Counted from the first letter of the stretch, positions 17,151 to 25,533 are shown. The stretch: DNA of 64,000 nucleotides from Acidobacteriaceae bacterium (GCA_028283625.1 JAPWKG010000014.1:1-64000), one strand, 5' to 3'. A program made the numbers and translations. Notes: generated by a model from the letters alone, not told the origin.

Positions 17151-18740
17151 TTATGCCGCTTTCTTGGCGACCTTCTTTGCAGGCTGTGGCGTTTTCTTCG
17201 CCTTATCCTTGGCAGCAAACTCCTGCCGGACTTTGGACGTGATGGCGTTGGTGTCTATCTTGTAGACGACGGCGGCGTCCTTGAGAACATCGGAGGGACC
17301 GCCACGGCTTGCGGCCAGCAGAATGCCGGACTCGACCAAAGTGCGGGAGAGAGTGCCTTCGTCTGCACGACGCAGGTAGGCGGCGAACGCTTTCTTGATG
17401 CCGCCATCATCGCGCTTCTGACGGATGCCGTGCTGCTTGGCCAGCATCTCGACGCGGTTCTCTTCCATCACAAACACCAGCCGCTCAAGGATGAACAACA
17501 GGTCACGCTTGAGCAGGCGCACGGGCACGGCTGCACCGATAGCAGACAGCACACGAAGTCCAGTGGTATTGGCGATGGCCTGTTCTCTGCGCTGCTTCTC
17601 CTGTTCGGCCTTCCAACGCTGGTCGTCGCGGTCGGCCTTCTGCTTCGGGTGATGTACCGGGCAGGAAGGATTGGCGCACACCTTATGAATGGTGCCGACA
17701 TCCGAGCCTTCGGTGATGATGGCATCGGTGGTGTACTTACATATTTTGAAGTCGGGACGCTTGGCTTCGTGGTTCGACTTCGGCTTGTCGTCCCGAATGG
17801 CGGTGTACTTGTTGCGCGGCAGGACGGGGCTACCTTCTTTCTGCTGACCATACGTGGTGCTGATCTGCACCAGCTCCGGCTTAGCGGCGATGGTCTTGGC
17901 GACGTGTGCTTGCAGCTTGGCAGAATAGCAACTTGGGTCGGTGCATTGGTCTCCGTGGCGTCCGAGGTCATCGGAGAACAACAGCTTGTTATGCCCAGTG
18001 CGCTTGGCGCAGTCCGCACAGCTTCCGGCGATGGCGACAAGGTGTTCGTCCCGCTTGTTGAAGGGCGCATCTTTCAACATCAGCAGGACGTTGCTCTCTA
18101 CCCAAAACTGAAGGCTGCGGACGGGCAACAGGATGCGCGTGGGTTTCGAGGTTCCGTTCGTGTAGGACTCTTTGAAGCACGCTTTGAGCGCGGCTTCCTG
18201 CTGGTCGGCTGGCAGCTTCGCCAGCAGCAGCGCATGGCCTACGCCGATAGTATCCGCATAGAAGGCTTCAACAGCGGACGGTACAAGGTCAGTCAATTTC
18301 AACCTCGCCGCGATAAACGCGGGGTTCTTGCCCACCCTCGCAGAGATTTGCTCGATGCTGTACTTCGGTTCTTCCAAGTCGAGCAAAGCGCGGAAGCCCT
18401 GCGCTTCCTCCATCGGGTGTACGTCCTTGCGTTGCAGGTTTTCTACGATGGACATTTCGACGGCTTCCGCATCGGAGAGGTTGATGATGCGGACAGGCAC
18501 GGTCGGGACTTCGGCCATCTGCGCGGCGCGGTAACGCCGTGCTCCGGCTATGATCTCGAAGCCGTTCTCCGTCACAGGCCGCACCAGCAACGGAGAGAGA
18601 ACGCCCTGGGTGCGGATGGATTCGGCCAGTTCCTGCAAGGCTCGTTCCTCAAACGTCCTGCGCGGGTTGGTCGTAGACTCATTCAACAGAGAGAGCGAGA
18701 CGTTGCGGTATTCGGTGGCGTTGCTAACTTGGGTCTGCAT
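17151..18740 (-). CDS. ParB/RepB/Spo0J-family protein with Cys-rich middle
   Basis: 529 residues, longer than chromosomal ParB (about 290). N-terminal ParB domain with the CTP-binding motif GARRYRAAQ and the ENLQRKDVHPMEEA box, followed by the helix-turn-helix region (YSIEQISARVGKNPAFIAARL). The middle carries several Cys/His clusters (CADCAKRTGH; CTDPSCY; CANPSCPVHHP) that look like zinc sites, and the C-terminus is Lys/Ala-rich. The start ATG has AAGGAAACC upstream. It ends an ArdC-DUF6908-ParB operon. No ParA is encoded nearby, so the role may be element maintenance or regulation rather than classical partition. Confidence 0.88.
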   Translation of the reverse strand: MQTQVSNATEYRNVSLSLLNESTTNPRRTFEERALQELAESIRTQGVLSPLLVRPVTENGFEIIAGARRYRAAQMAEVPTVPVRIINLSDAEAVEMSIVENLQRKDVHPMEEAQGFRALLDLEEPKYSIEQISARVGKNPAFIAARLKLTDLVPSAVEAFYADTIGVGHALLLAKLPADQQEAALKACFKESYTNGTSKPTRILLPVRSLQFWVESNVLLMLKDAPFNKRDEHLVAIAGSCADCAKRTGHNKLLFSDDLGRHGDQCTDPSCYSAKLQAHVAKTIAAKPELVQISTTYGQQKEGSPVLPRNKYTAIRDDKPKSNHEAKRPDFKICKYTTDAIITEGSDVGTIHKVCANPSCPVHHPKQKADRDDQRWKAEQEKQRREQAIANTTGLRVLSAIGAAVPVRLLKRDLLFILERLVFVMEENRVEMLAKQHGIRQKRDDGGIKKAFAAYLRRADEGTLSRTLVESGILLAASRGGPSDVLKDAAVVYKIDTNAITSKVRQEFAAKDKAKKTPQPAKKVAKKAA

Positions 18741-18817
18741 GATGGTTTCCTTTCATGGTTGAGGAAGTGAAGGCACGGAGCGGCCAGCGGTTTCGACCGC
18801 TCCACGATGGGAGCGGA

Positions 18818-19237
18818 CTAGCCACGAACGCACTTGTCCGTGAAGGCTTCAAGGAAACCCTGCATCCGCAGGTTGTTGTCCCATGACTCCGCGAAGTCCT
18901 GTTGGTCTTCATGGATGGACGGGACACAAACGTACTGCCCGCGCACGATGTTGCGACTCCACTGTTCCCGCGCGAAGTAGTCATTGCGGAAATACCATGC
19001 GTTCAGGGACAGCGTTCCGTCTTCGGCACACACAACCTCGAAACACATTTCGGGGTCGCGCATGAAGTCGCCTTTCTGTTCGTCGTAGTGACAGACAGAG
19101 ATAGCCGGAAGCCCTAACGGGCCGGACTCGTCCATCGCTTCGATGACAAGCTCCATATAGGGCGGGTTCGGAATTTTGAGGTAGAGGCTGGGACGCCAAC
19201 CTCCAGCCTTCTCGATGATGGCGAGTAAGGTTTTCAT
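18818..19237 (-). CDS. DUF6908-like hypothetical protein
   Basis: 139 residues, soluble, with conserved aromatic and Asp/Glu-rich segments (SLYLKIPNPPYMELVIEAMD; ISVCHYDEQKGDFMRDPEM). It resembles small proteins annotated as DUF6908 that travel with plasmid/ICE ParB and ArdC genes; the family name is from memory and uncertain. Its start overlaps the ArdC stop (ATGA), showing translational coupling. No catalytic motif is evident. Confidence 0.75.
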   Translation of the reverse strand: MKTLLAIIEKAGGWRPSLYLKIPNPPYMELVIEAMDESGPLGLPAISVCHYDEQKGDFMRDPEMCFEVVCAEDGTLSLNAWYFRNDYFAREQWSRNIVRGQYVCVPSIHEDQQDFAESWDNNLRMQGFLEAFTDKCVRG

Positions 19238-20142
19238 GCCGCCACCTCCGCGAGTGCATCGGTGGTGGCTTCGGCAGCTTCGTCCGCGATGGGCGGTTCC
19301 AGTGCAGCAAGAATCACGCTGGCGGTTTGCTGAATCACTTCCAGCGATTCGGCCAGCAAGGAAGCGTTGCCGTGATAGAGCGCGATATAGTCCGCACTTG
19401 CCGTAGAGGTCACCAGTCCCACGGCTTTCCCCACAACGAAGGCCACGGCTTCGGCCTCCGTCTCACGCACGGTCTTGGTGGTGGCGGTGCGGCGTTCTGC
19501 CTTGTGTAGGAGTTCGTGCGCCGTCTCATGCACCAGCGTCGAAAACTCCTCGGCCTTCGACTGACCGGGCAACAGGGCGATGCGTCCGCCATAGCTTGCG
19601 CCTGATGCGCCGTGCAGGTCGTCGCTGTACGTTAGCTGAATGCCACGCGAACGCACGAACGCGGCCAGCCGTTCCAAGTTCTCGCCGGGATCGCCGGAGA
19701 CTTCCCGCATCGCTGGCAGGTCTACGCCGTCGGTCTGCGACACGTCGAAGACATAGGCATTGCGGAAGCCCAACAACACGCGCTCATTCTGTTTGGTGAT
19801 GTCCTTCTGTGCTTCTTCGTCCTTCTTGCGGCGAACGCCAACAATCGGGGCAAGGATGCGGATGCCTTTCTGTCCGGCCTTCACAGAACGGCCTAAGTTC
19901 TTCCACGTCCAGAACCCCGCTACTCTGGTCGCTGTGGGCATTTGCCGCGCGATTTCTAAAACGTTGCCGAAGGAATAGGCATGGAAGCGGCTCATGGCGG
20001 TGAGGTAGTTCGTAAGGGCTTCGGAGTGTCCGGCTTCCAACTGCTCAATCAAGAGCTTGATATTGGCGGCGATAAGTTCCTGTTTGGTGGTGGGCTTTTT
20101 GCTGTCAAAGGCGGTGGTGTTGGTGGTGGCTGTGCTGCTCAT
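19234..20142 (-). CDS. ArdC-like antirestriction protein (ssDNA-binding + metallopeptidase domain)
   Basis: 302 residues. The N-terminal half matches the ArdC ssDNA-binding domain (SFGNVLEIARQMPTATRVAGFWTW; GRSVKAGQKGIRILAP). The C-terminal half carries HETAHELLH, a zinc-metallopeptidase HExxH motif, and a downstream ETEAEAVAFVV third-ligand region. ArdC proteins are carried by conjugative elements and protect incoming single-stranded DNA from restriction in the recipient. It is first in the leftward operon with DUF6908 and ParB, an arrangement suited to early expression after transfer. Confidence 0.88.
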   Translation of the reverse strand: MSSTATTNTTAFDSKKPTTKQELIAANIKLLIEQLEAGHSEALTNYLTAMSRFHAYSFGNVLEIARQMPTATRVAGFWTWKNLGRSVKAGQKGIRILAPIVGVRRKKDEEAQKDITKQNERVLLGFRNAYVFDVSQTDGVDLPAMREVSGDPGENLERLAAFVRSRGIQLTYSDDLHGASGASYGGRIALLPGQSKAEEFSTLVHETAHELLHKAERRTATTKTVRETEAEAVAFVVGKAVGLVTSTASADYIALYHGNASLLAESLEVIQQTASVILAALEPPIADEAAEATTDALAEVAA

Positions 20143-20570
20143 GGTGGGTTTCTCCTTTGCGGTTGCTTTTGCTTTTCATGCCGTGCGCGGCATGTACCTA
20201 CATGCCGAACGCCTCCTGGCGAAGGCGGGGCGGCAAAGCGCAAGGGGTGGGGTATCTCCCATCCTTGGAGTGGAAGCAAAGCTGGAGCGGAAAGGACGAA
20301 ACGTAGCGAGGTCTGCACAAGCCGAAGGCGCGGAAGACTGGGGAAACCCCTTGTCGCTGCGCCAGGGCAGCGCCCTCAGCCAAGGTCTGGTTTCCTTATT
20401 CGTGCGCGTCAGCGCACAGGACTTTTAGGGTCGCGTTGCGGCAGGAACGGGCCGCTGGGGTGGTGGCGGAAGACACGGAACGCGGCTCAAGACGGGAGGG
20501 GCGAAGCTTCTCCCTCTTGTCTCGTTGTTTTGATAGACTTCCGCGCCGAGTCGGGGAGTTAGGTGAACGG
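20143..20570. other. Divergent intergenic region with repeat copy 2
   Basis: 428 bp between the divergent ArdC operon and the 20571 gene. It contains repeat copy 2 (20445-20496) and two short palindromes: GTGCGC/GCGCAC at 20402-20417 and AGGGC/GCCCT at 20364-20376. Overlapping reading frames here have no ribosome-binding support and unusual composition, so I treat the stretch as non-coding and likely to hold both promoters. Confidence 0.6.
20445..20496 (+). repeat. Three-copy ~50-bp repeat, copy 2
   Basis: Begins GAACGGGCCGCTGGGG and continues through GGAAGACACGGAACGCGGC and CAAGACGGG. It aligns with copy 1 over its whole length with one 1-bp gap in each direction and few substitutions. It lies about 75 bp upstream of the 20571 start and 300 bp upstream of the ArdC operon. 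Confidence 0.75.
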
Positions 20571-20948
20571 ATGCAAGTTGAAGAAGATCGATCCGGTTCT
20601 TCCGAAGAAGTGGATCTGCCTGCTCTTGAAGAAGCTCTAATTTCCCGATTGAACGACAAGATCACGAGCATTCGTATTGTGTACAGGCGTGACTATTCCA
20701 TTCACGCGCTCGCAGTACGGTGGATGTTCGGCGTCTCCAGCGCTCAAATTTATGAAGTTCTCGTCGAAATCACGTCGCCTTACCAGGTTGGTGAAGATCT
20801 CTGGCCTTTTACGATGGAAGAGGAGATGGATCTGCTCCATGAACGTGAGGACCGTTGGGACGTCGATCGTGTCTTTGTGCAGAACACAAGGCAAGGGAGG
20901 CAGCACGGGACTGTTGTATTGCGGCGATCTCCTAATCGAAGGGGCTAA
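20571..20948 (+). CDS. Hypothetical protein, acidic, 125 residues
   Basis: The ATG at 20571 has AGGTGA five bases upstream, so it is preferred over the in-frame start at 20436. The protein begins MQVEEDRSGSSEEVDLPALEE and has a middle part with aromatic and hydrophobic residues (HALAVRWMFGVSSAQIYEVL) that looks helix-turn-helix-like. I do not recognise the family. It lies on the plus strand, 51 bp before another unknown gene, and opposite to the ArdC operon. Confidence 0.6.
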   Translation: MQVEEDRSGSSEEVDLPALEEALISRLNDKITSIRIVYRRDYSIHALAVRWMFGVSSAQIYEVLVEITSPYQVGEDLWPFTMEEEMDLLHEREDRWDVDRVFVQNTRQGRQHGTVVLRRSPNRRG

Positions 20949-20999
20949 GTTTCCCGGCTTCGATGGACTCTTGCCGTCACGAATCGTAAAGTGACCACT

Positions 21000-21839
21000 A
21001 TGGCAGCTTCTTCCTCCTCGGCGGATCGAGAGACCTGGATGGCCATCCTTGATGCCGCTTCGCAGCGGCCCGGGGATGAGATCGATGGCGAATGGCGTTG
21101 GCTATTGCGGCAACTCCGAATGCCTGCGGAGGACTATTTCGCTCTGCGAGAGGCGATCCGTCAGGGGCGCTGGCGAAATGCGAAGAACCCGAAAGCGTAT
21201 ATCAAGACGGTGGCCCGCCGAGAGGCACTGCAAGAGAAGGTAGCGGCAGCCGCCGATGATCCCTTGGTGTTGATGCCAGAGACATCGGACGGGACGGGTA
21301 TCTCCGCGGAGCATTCCCTCGACCACATCTCGTATGTCCGAGATACGTCGGAGGCGGTCCAGGGAGCTGACGGCATCTGGAGACGAGGAGGAGGCGCAGA
21401 GCGTTATTACGAGGAGTTCTATGACGAAGACGAGAATGGCAATCCTATCTCGCTACGAGGCCGGCTTCTGGCCAGGGTGCCTGCCAACCTAAAGAGCCTG
21501 GTTGAGCCCTCTGCCGAATACAGGCGCGCCGTCGAGAAGGTCAATGCGGCCACGGATGAGTATCATCTGCATGTCGAGCCGTTTGTTCGTGTGGATCTGA
21601 GAAAATGGGCGGAGCTGGCCGGGTTCGATGAATGGGAACTGAAGGTGTTGCGATACCGGTTGGACGAGGTTAGCCGGGACGAGGCGCTGGCCAAACAACC
21701 CGATGAGGTCTCCCGCAAGGCCCTACAGGCTGCCTGGAGGCGTTACGACCGGACTGGAAAACAGCGCCTTCGCCAGGTCGCAGAAAAAAATCTGCAAAAA
21801 CTGTCCCGGAAGAGGCGAAAACGCACACTCATTAAGTAG
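21000..21839 (+). CDS. Hypothetical protein with possible C-terminal helix-turn-helix
   Basis: 279 residues from the ATG at 21000 (an in-frame GTG at 20991 is an alternative; neither has a strong ribosome-binding site). The N-terminal third (RPGDEIDGEWRWLLRQLRM; IRQGRWRNAKNPKAYIKTVARREAL) and the C-terminal part (WAELAGFDEWELKVLRYRLDE, then DEALAKQPDEVSRKALQAAW) look like the regions 2 and 4 of a distant sigma factor or phage/plasmid transcription regulator, but no clear family match can be claimed. The end is strongly basic (RKRRKR). A terminator-like hairpin follows at 21891. Confidence 0.65.
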   Translation: MAASSSSADRETWMAILDAASQRPGDEIDGEWRWLLRQLRMPAEDYFALREAIRQGRWRNAKNPKAYIKTVARREALQEKVAAAADDPLVLMPETSDGTGISAEHSLDHISYVRDTSEAVQGADGIWRRGGGAERYYEEFYDEDENGNPISLRGRLLARVPANLKSLVEPSAEYRRAVEKVNAATDEYHLHVEPFVRVDLRKWAELAGFDEWELKVLRYRLDEVSRDEALAKQPDEVSRKALQAAWRRYDRTGKQRLRQVAEKNLQKLSRKRRKRTLIK

Positions 21840-21890
21840 AGGGAGAAATCCCTCGAACCGGGTTGGCCCTGTGCCAGCCCTTTTCTCGTT

Positions 21891-21923
21891 AAAGAGGCCG
21901 CCTCCTCGGGCGGCCTTTCTCTT
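21891..21923 (+). terminator. Rho-independent terminator-like hairpin
   Basis: GGCCGCC (21895-21902) and GGCGGCC (21909-21915) form a 7-bp stem flanked by AAAGA and TCTTT arms. It lies 52 bp after the stop of the 21000-21839 gene. Confidence 0.6.
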
Positions 21924-22010
21924 TGGTATGGTCGACGCTCCGCCCTCACGGAGTCGTTGCGCAAAATCAGGCCTTGGCCATTCGGGTGCAAGGCATTTCA
22001 TAGGACATCG

Positions 22011-22118
22011 ATGGAACACCTCTTCCTTGAATTGTTCAAAATGGTGGTGCAGTACGTCCTCGGCCCGATGGCCATTGCGTGGCTTACTTCCAAACTGAAC
22101 AAGAAGCCCAAAGCCTAG
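22011..22118 (+). CDS. Small 35-residue membrane peptide
   Basis: An ATG at 22011 opens 36 codons ending in TAG at 22116-22118. The peptide starts MEHLFLELFK, has one hydrophobic helix (about residues 11-26) and a Lys-rich C-terminus (KLNKKPKA), a classic small single-pass arrangement. No strong ribosome-binding site is seen, so coding is plausible but unproven. It lies 171 bp after the gene above. Confidence 0.4.
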   Translation: MEHLFLELFKMVVQYVLGPMAIAWLTSKLNKKPKA

Positions 22119-22260
22119 AGACACCGTTCCGGAATCGCACCATCAAAGCTGTCGCTTTGCCATGGGGACTCCGGTCTCCGGGGAGAGTTGCGCCTTTTTT
22201 CGGGTGCGGGCCTCGCGTATTGCTGCGCTCTATCTTTAAAAAGCTGCCGGCAGGCCGTGC

Positions 22261-22874
22261 TTATAGCGCCAGTTCCTCGACGGCCTTATTCGCTTTTTGC
22301 ACCGCAGTCGCCGCAAGCGGAGGAATGTTCATGCCCTCGATGCGGACCGTCTGTACGTCCACAATACCGATGAACCCAAGAATCTGGCGTAGATACGGTT
22401 CGACAAAGTCCCACGAACGCCATGGGCCCTCCGTAAAGACACCGCCCGAAGCCAGGATCAGAAGGGCTCGTTTGTCCTTCGCCAGGCCGAGGACACCGCT
22501 GTCGGAATACTGGAAGGTCCTGCCCGGCCGGACCACCAGGTCGATCCAGGCTTTGAGGGCAGACGGAATGCCGAAGTTCCACATCGGCGTCGCCAACACC
22601 AGAAGGTCGGCCTCCAGAAGCTCATCCGTCATTTGATCGGATTGATAGGCCGACGCTTTCAGGTTCTCCGCCTCCACCGGGTCTTTCGTCGAAATCGCCC
22701 GAAGGGTGGCCCCGTCCAGATGCGGTAACTGCTCGGAGGCAAGGTCCCGGCGCTGGATCGTTGCGCCGGGATAGAGGTGAGTTAGCCGTGCCGTGCCGTG
22801 AGCGTATCGGCGACGGCTCGGCTTGCCGAGTCCTCTCCCCTGGGACTTACTTCAATCATGAGTATCTTCTTCAT
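22261..22874 (-). pseudogene. azoR: FMN-dependent NADH azoreductase (AzoR family), frameshifted
   Basis: The intact frame from 22677 to 22261 encodes the C-terminal two-thirds of a flavodoxin-like azoreductase (LVLATPMWNFGIPSALKAWIDLV; FVEPYLRQILGFIGI). An upstream ATG at 22874 starts MKKILMIEVSPRG, the family's normal N-terminus, but the frame stops after ALTARHG-like residues. The break is a 5-bp tandem expansion: reading the minus strand, CGGCA is repeated in ACGGCACGGCACGGCTAAC, and removing one unit restores one 203-residue frame. This could be an inactivating mutation, an on/off slippage tract or a sequencing error. Confidence 0.75.
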
Positions 22875-22885
22875 CGTGGCTTCCT

Positions 22886-23317
22886 TCAGCGAGCGTGCGG
22901 TGTCAGCGCGCTCCACGCTGCGTGCGAGTCCATGTAATCTCTCCAATGCGCGATCTTCCGGTTATGAAGATGGATGATCGAGCAGAACCGGTTGTCGTAC
23001 TTCGTGCCAGTCGCGAGGACTGTTCCGTGGACTTCGTATTCGATGACAACGACAGCCCCGTCATCTGCTGTGTTGACAACGAGGTTACCCGCGGATTGCA
23101 GCTCGACGATGTCGACGTATCCCCTGAACGCATCCATCAAAGCGGCGCGTCCACGAATCACACGAGGCCAGCCGAGATCGTAGAGGACCTCGTAGATGGT
23201 GTCGTCGGTGAGGATGTCAAAGAAGTGTTTGCCCTCAACGAGGTTTCCGAGAGCATGTCGAACCAGGTTGAAGTATGGGTTTGCCGCCTTGTAGGCAGCG
23301 TATTTCGCATTTGGCAT
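22886..23317 (-). CDS. SnoaL/NTF2-like protein
   Basis: 143 residues from the ATG at 23317, which has GGAG a few bases upstream; the longer in-frame start at 23416 overlaps the regulatory region. The pattern of helices followed by a curved sheet (LVRHALGNLVEGKHFFDILTDD; WPRVIRGRAALMDAFRGYV; HNRKIAHWRDYMDSHAAW) is that of the SnoaL/ketosteroid-isomerase-like fold. Catalytic role and ligand are unknown. It precedes the azoreductase on the same strand, with 11 bp between them, and is divergent from the HxlR regulator. Confidence 0.85.
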   Translation of the reverse strand: MPNAKYAAYKAANPYFNLVRHALGNLVEGKHFFDILTDDTIYEVLYDLGWPRVIRGRAALMDAFRGYVDIVELQSAGNLVVNTADDGAVVVIEYEVHGTVLATGTKYDNRFCSIIHLHNRKIAHWRDYMDSHAAWSALTPHAR

Positions 23318-23366
23318 TCCGTGTTCTCCACTCGCTTTACGGTGTTTCCACGAGGTGACTATAAAA

Positions 23367-23379
23367 GAGTAAGCTACTC
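23367..23379. promoter_or_regulatory. Palindrome in the divergent HxlR/SnoaL promoter region
   Basis: GAGTA (23367-23371) and TACTC (23375-23379) with a 3-bp spacer, halfway between the divergent starts at 23317 and 23428. HxlR-family regulators usually bind short palindromes next to their own gene, so this is a candidate operator. Confidence 0.45.
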
Positions 23380-23427
23380 TCAAACAAGAAGGCACATTGA
23401 CGTCAGTAGCTAACACCGAGGTAAGTC

Positions 23428-23823
23428 ATGAAGAAACCGGGCAGAACTGTCTCTCTGGACCCCGCAGCCGTCTGCAAAAGCTCAGACCCGATGGCGGTCA
23501 GGGAGCTACTGACGAAGGTTGGCGATAAATGGAGCATCTTTTTGATACTTTCGCTCGACCTGCTCGGAGGGCGTGCACGATTCTCTGAGCTCGAACGTGC
23601 GGTCCCAGGTATTTCGCAGCGGATGCTATCGATGACGCTCAAGAATCTTGAACGGGACGGGCTGGTGATACGCGAACTCTTCCCAGAAGTGCCGCCTCGC
23701 GTTGAGTATGAAATTACGGACCTTGGAAAGAGCCTCCTTCGGCCCACGCAGGGATTGGTCGATTGGGCTAAGGCCAATTGGGAGCGAGTCAGAAAGGCTC
23801 AGACCAGGTACGATTCCAGATGA
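23428..23823 (+). CDS. HxlR-family transcriptional regulator
   Basis: 131 residues with the winged-helix HxlR core: DKWSIFLILSLDLLGGRARFSELER (helices 2-3) and PGISQRMLSMTLKNLERDGLV (recognition helix and wing) and the family's Cys in the N-terminal part (AVCKSSD). HxlR regulators often respond to electrophiles or oxidants and control nearby oxidoreductases, so the adjacent SnoaL and azoreductase genes are the likely targets. Confidence 0.92.
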   Translation: MKKPGRTVSLDPAAVCKSSDPMAVRELLTKVGDKWSIFLILSLDLLGGRARFSELERAVPGISQRMLSMTLKNLERDGLVIRELFPEVPPRVEYEITDLGKSLLRPTQGLVDWAKANWERVRKAQTRYDSR

Positions 23824-23908
23824 CTGCTACAGACAATGCTGTCCCGAGAGGTCGGGAATGAGATTTCTCCCGATTCCGACAGTCTATGTGAGGTCGCGTA
23901 AACTGCGC

Positions 23909-23937
23909 TTGATCCGCACAAGTACTGTTTATAGAAT
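23909..23937 (+). promoter_or_regulatory. Sigma-70-like promoter of the ABC-3C operon
   Basis: TTGATC (23909-23914), a 17-bp spacer and TAGAAT (23932-23937) give 4/6 and 5/6 matches to the consensus hexamers with ideal spacing. The first gene starts at 23970, leaving a leader of about 26 bases. Confidence 0.5.
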
Positions 23938-23969
23938 GGCTTGACTACTGTCCATCTTTTAAAGAGCTT

Positions 23970-25064
23970 ATGGCGTCTCCACCAGCGTCACATCCCATTA
24001 CGCGTGCCGTGCCGATAGAAAGGCTTGATCCCTTTGTTGTCGCGACTGGGCCGTCGATCCCACCGAGCGAACGGGTCGCGCTATTTTCGGAAGAGCAATG
24101 GGAGCAGTTTGTCGATGAATGGGCGTCGAGCCTATCCGACTATCAGAAGGTGGAACGGGCCAGCGGTGCTGGCGATAAGGGCTGTGATGTCATCGGGTTT
24201 CCGGTCGAAGGTGGACCCGTGTGGGACAACTACCAGTGCAAGCACTACGACAAGCCCCTTGCACCGAGTGATGTTTGGGTAGAGTTTGGCAAGCTATGCT
24301 ACTACACCTTCATCGGAGACTATTCGCTCCCGAGGAAGTATCGTTTCGTGGCTCCTCGAAACGTCGGTACTAAGTTGGCTTCGCTGTTGCGCAGACCCGC
24401 CATTTTGAAGGAAGAGCTCTTCAAGAATTGGGACGGCTATTGCCGAGATGGCATCAAGGAATCCGCCGTGCCTCTATCGAAGAAACTGAAAGCACACATC
24501 GAGAGCATCGACTTCTCTATCTTCGGCTACCTACCGGTGCTGGAGGTGATTACGCAACACATGACCACGCCTTTCTTTGTGGCCCGTTTCGGGCTTGGGC
24601 TTCCGCCGCGCCCGCCGGCGGCTCCTCCCCCTACTGTCCCGACCCCAGACGAGACGCGTTATGTACAACAGCTGTTCGAGGCATACAGCGACAATCGCGG
24701 GACGGCGCTGTCGACTGTCGCACATCTTCCCGGCAACCTGCGGCGACACTACAACCGGTCGCGAGAAGCCTTCTACTCCGCTGAAGCGTTGCGTAACTTC
24801 TCCCGTGACAAGTTGCCGGGCGATGAGTTCAAGGCGCTACAGGACCAGGTATATGTCGGTGTGATCGATACCTGTTCTGCACCTCACGCGTGCGGATTTA
24901 CCCGACTCGTCGCCACGACCGATCGGGCGGCACAACTTGCGATCACCAGCTCGCCCCTGATTGGAAAGACGGAGATCGGGGACCTTCATGGGATCTGTCA
25001 CCAGCTAGCCAATGAAGACCGGCTCGTCTGGGTGGAAACGGAGGACGACGTCGATGCCGGATAG
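23970..25064 (+). CDS. ABC-3C system effector: PD-(D/E)XK-like nuclease fused to ABC-3C C-terminal domain
   Basis: 364 residues. The N-terminal part has a nuclease-like core: a conserved acidic/Glu helix (EEQWEQFVDEW, about 41-51), GAGDKGCDVIGF with D73, then YQCKHY with Q89 and K91, the D...QxK pattern of Mrr-like PD-(D/E)XK enzymes. A Pro-rich linker (about 211-225) joins it to a C-terminal domain (about 230-364) with HYNRSREAFYSAEALRNFSRD and DLHGICHQLANEDRLVWV, the signature I associate with the C-terminal domain of ABC three-component effectors. It is the first gene of an operon with a middle component and ATPase, overlapping the next gene by 11 bp. Likely cleaves DNA during phage defence; the trigger is unknown. 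Confidence 0.78.
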   Translation: MASPPASHPITRAVPIERLDPFVVATGPSIPPSERVALFSEEQWEQFVDEWASSLSDYQKVERASGAGDKGCDVIGFPVEGGPVWDNYQCKHYDKPLAPSDVWVEFGKLCYYTFIGDYSLPRKYRFVAPRNVGTKLASLLRRPAILKEELFKNWDGYCRDGIKESAVPLSKKLKAHIESIDFSIFGYLPVLEVITQHMTTPFFVARFGLGLPPRPPAAPPPTVPTPDETRYVQQLFEAYSDNRGTALSTVAHLPGNLRRHYNRSREAFYSAEALRNFSRDKLPGDEFKALQDQVYVGVIDTCSAPHACGFTRLVATTDRAAQLAITSSPLIGKTEIGDLHGICHQLANEDRLVWVETEDDVDAG

Positions 25065-25533
25065 TCCCTTCAATAGTCCGCTGGAAACCGGGCTGCGCGC
25101 ATTGACTGTTTTGAATGCGATCTATCCACAGGCTTCTGACATTCAGCGGCTCATGACCTATGACTACCTCTTGGTCCATTCCGCCGATGCGGACGGGCCC
25201 GAGAGTCTGCATCCGGGAATTCCGCAGCGGAATGGAGAGCTCCTGGTGCGCCATGCCCTCGTACAGAATGGCTTGTACCTGCTCCTCAGCCGCAATTTGA
25301 TCGAGCGCATTCCCGAAGAATCGGGTATCGCCTACCGCGCGATGGACGAAGCGCAGTCGTTCCTGGATAACCTCAGTTCGGATTACATGCGCGGACTGAG
25401 ATCGCGAGCCGATTGGATCGCGATCACCTTTGGAGAGATGACCGACCAAGAGCTTGGTGCCTTCATTGGCCAGCGATTCGCGAAATGGACGACAGAGTTT
25501 CAGAGCCTTGAGCTCGCCGGGGATGCAATATGA
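25054..25533 (+). CDS. ABC-3C system middle component
   Basis: 159 residues starting at the ATG at 25054, inside the end of the effector gene; the longer in-frame ATG at 25012 is less likely. The protein is helical with a winged-helix-like arrangement (LRALTVLNAIYPQASDIQRLMTYDYLLVHSADADGPESL; RHALVQNGLYLLLSRNLIERI; DEAQSFLDNLSSDYMRGLRSRADW). This is the pattern of the small middle component that links ABC-3C effectors and ATPases. Its stop overlaps the ATPase start (ATGA). No catalytic residues are visible, as expected for a linker or adaptor. Confidence 0.8.
   Translation: MPDSPFNSPLETGLRALTVLNAIYPQASDIQRLMTYDYLLVHSADADGPESLHPGIPQRNGELLVRHALVQNGLYLLLSRNLIERIPEESGIAYRAMDEAQSFLDNLSSDYMRGLRSRADWIAITFGEMTDQELGAFIGQRFAKWTTEFQSLELAGDAI

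Noticed and set aside
17088..18770. Plus-strand 560-codon frame opposite ParB
   Set aside because: It is the antisense of the ParB gene, which has clear ParB motifs and an upstream ribosome-binding site. The frame is an effect of codon bias.
19981..20562. Plus-strand 193-codon frame overlapping the start of ArdC and its upstream region
   Set aside because: It overlaps the end of a well-supported gene on the other strand and has low-complexity Gly/Val/Arg content. The shorter frame at 20571 starts with a proper ribosome-binding site instead.
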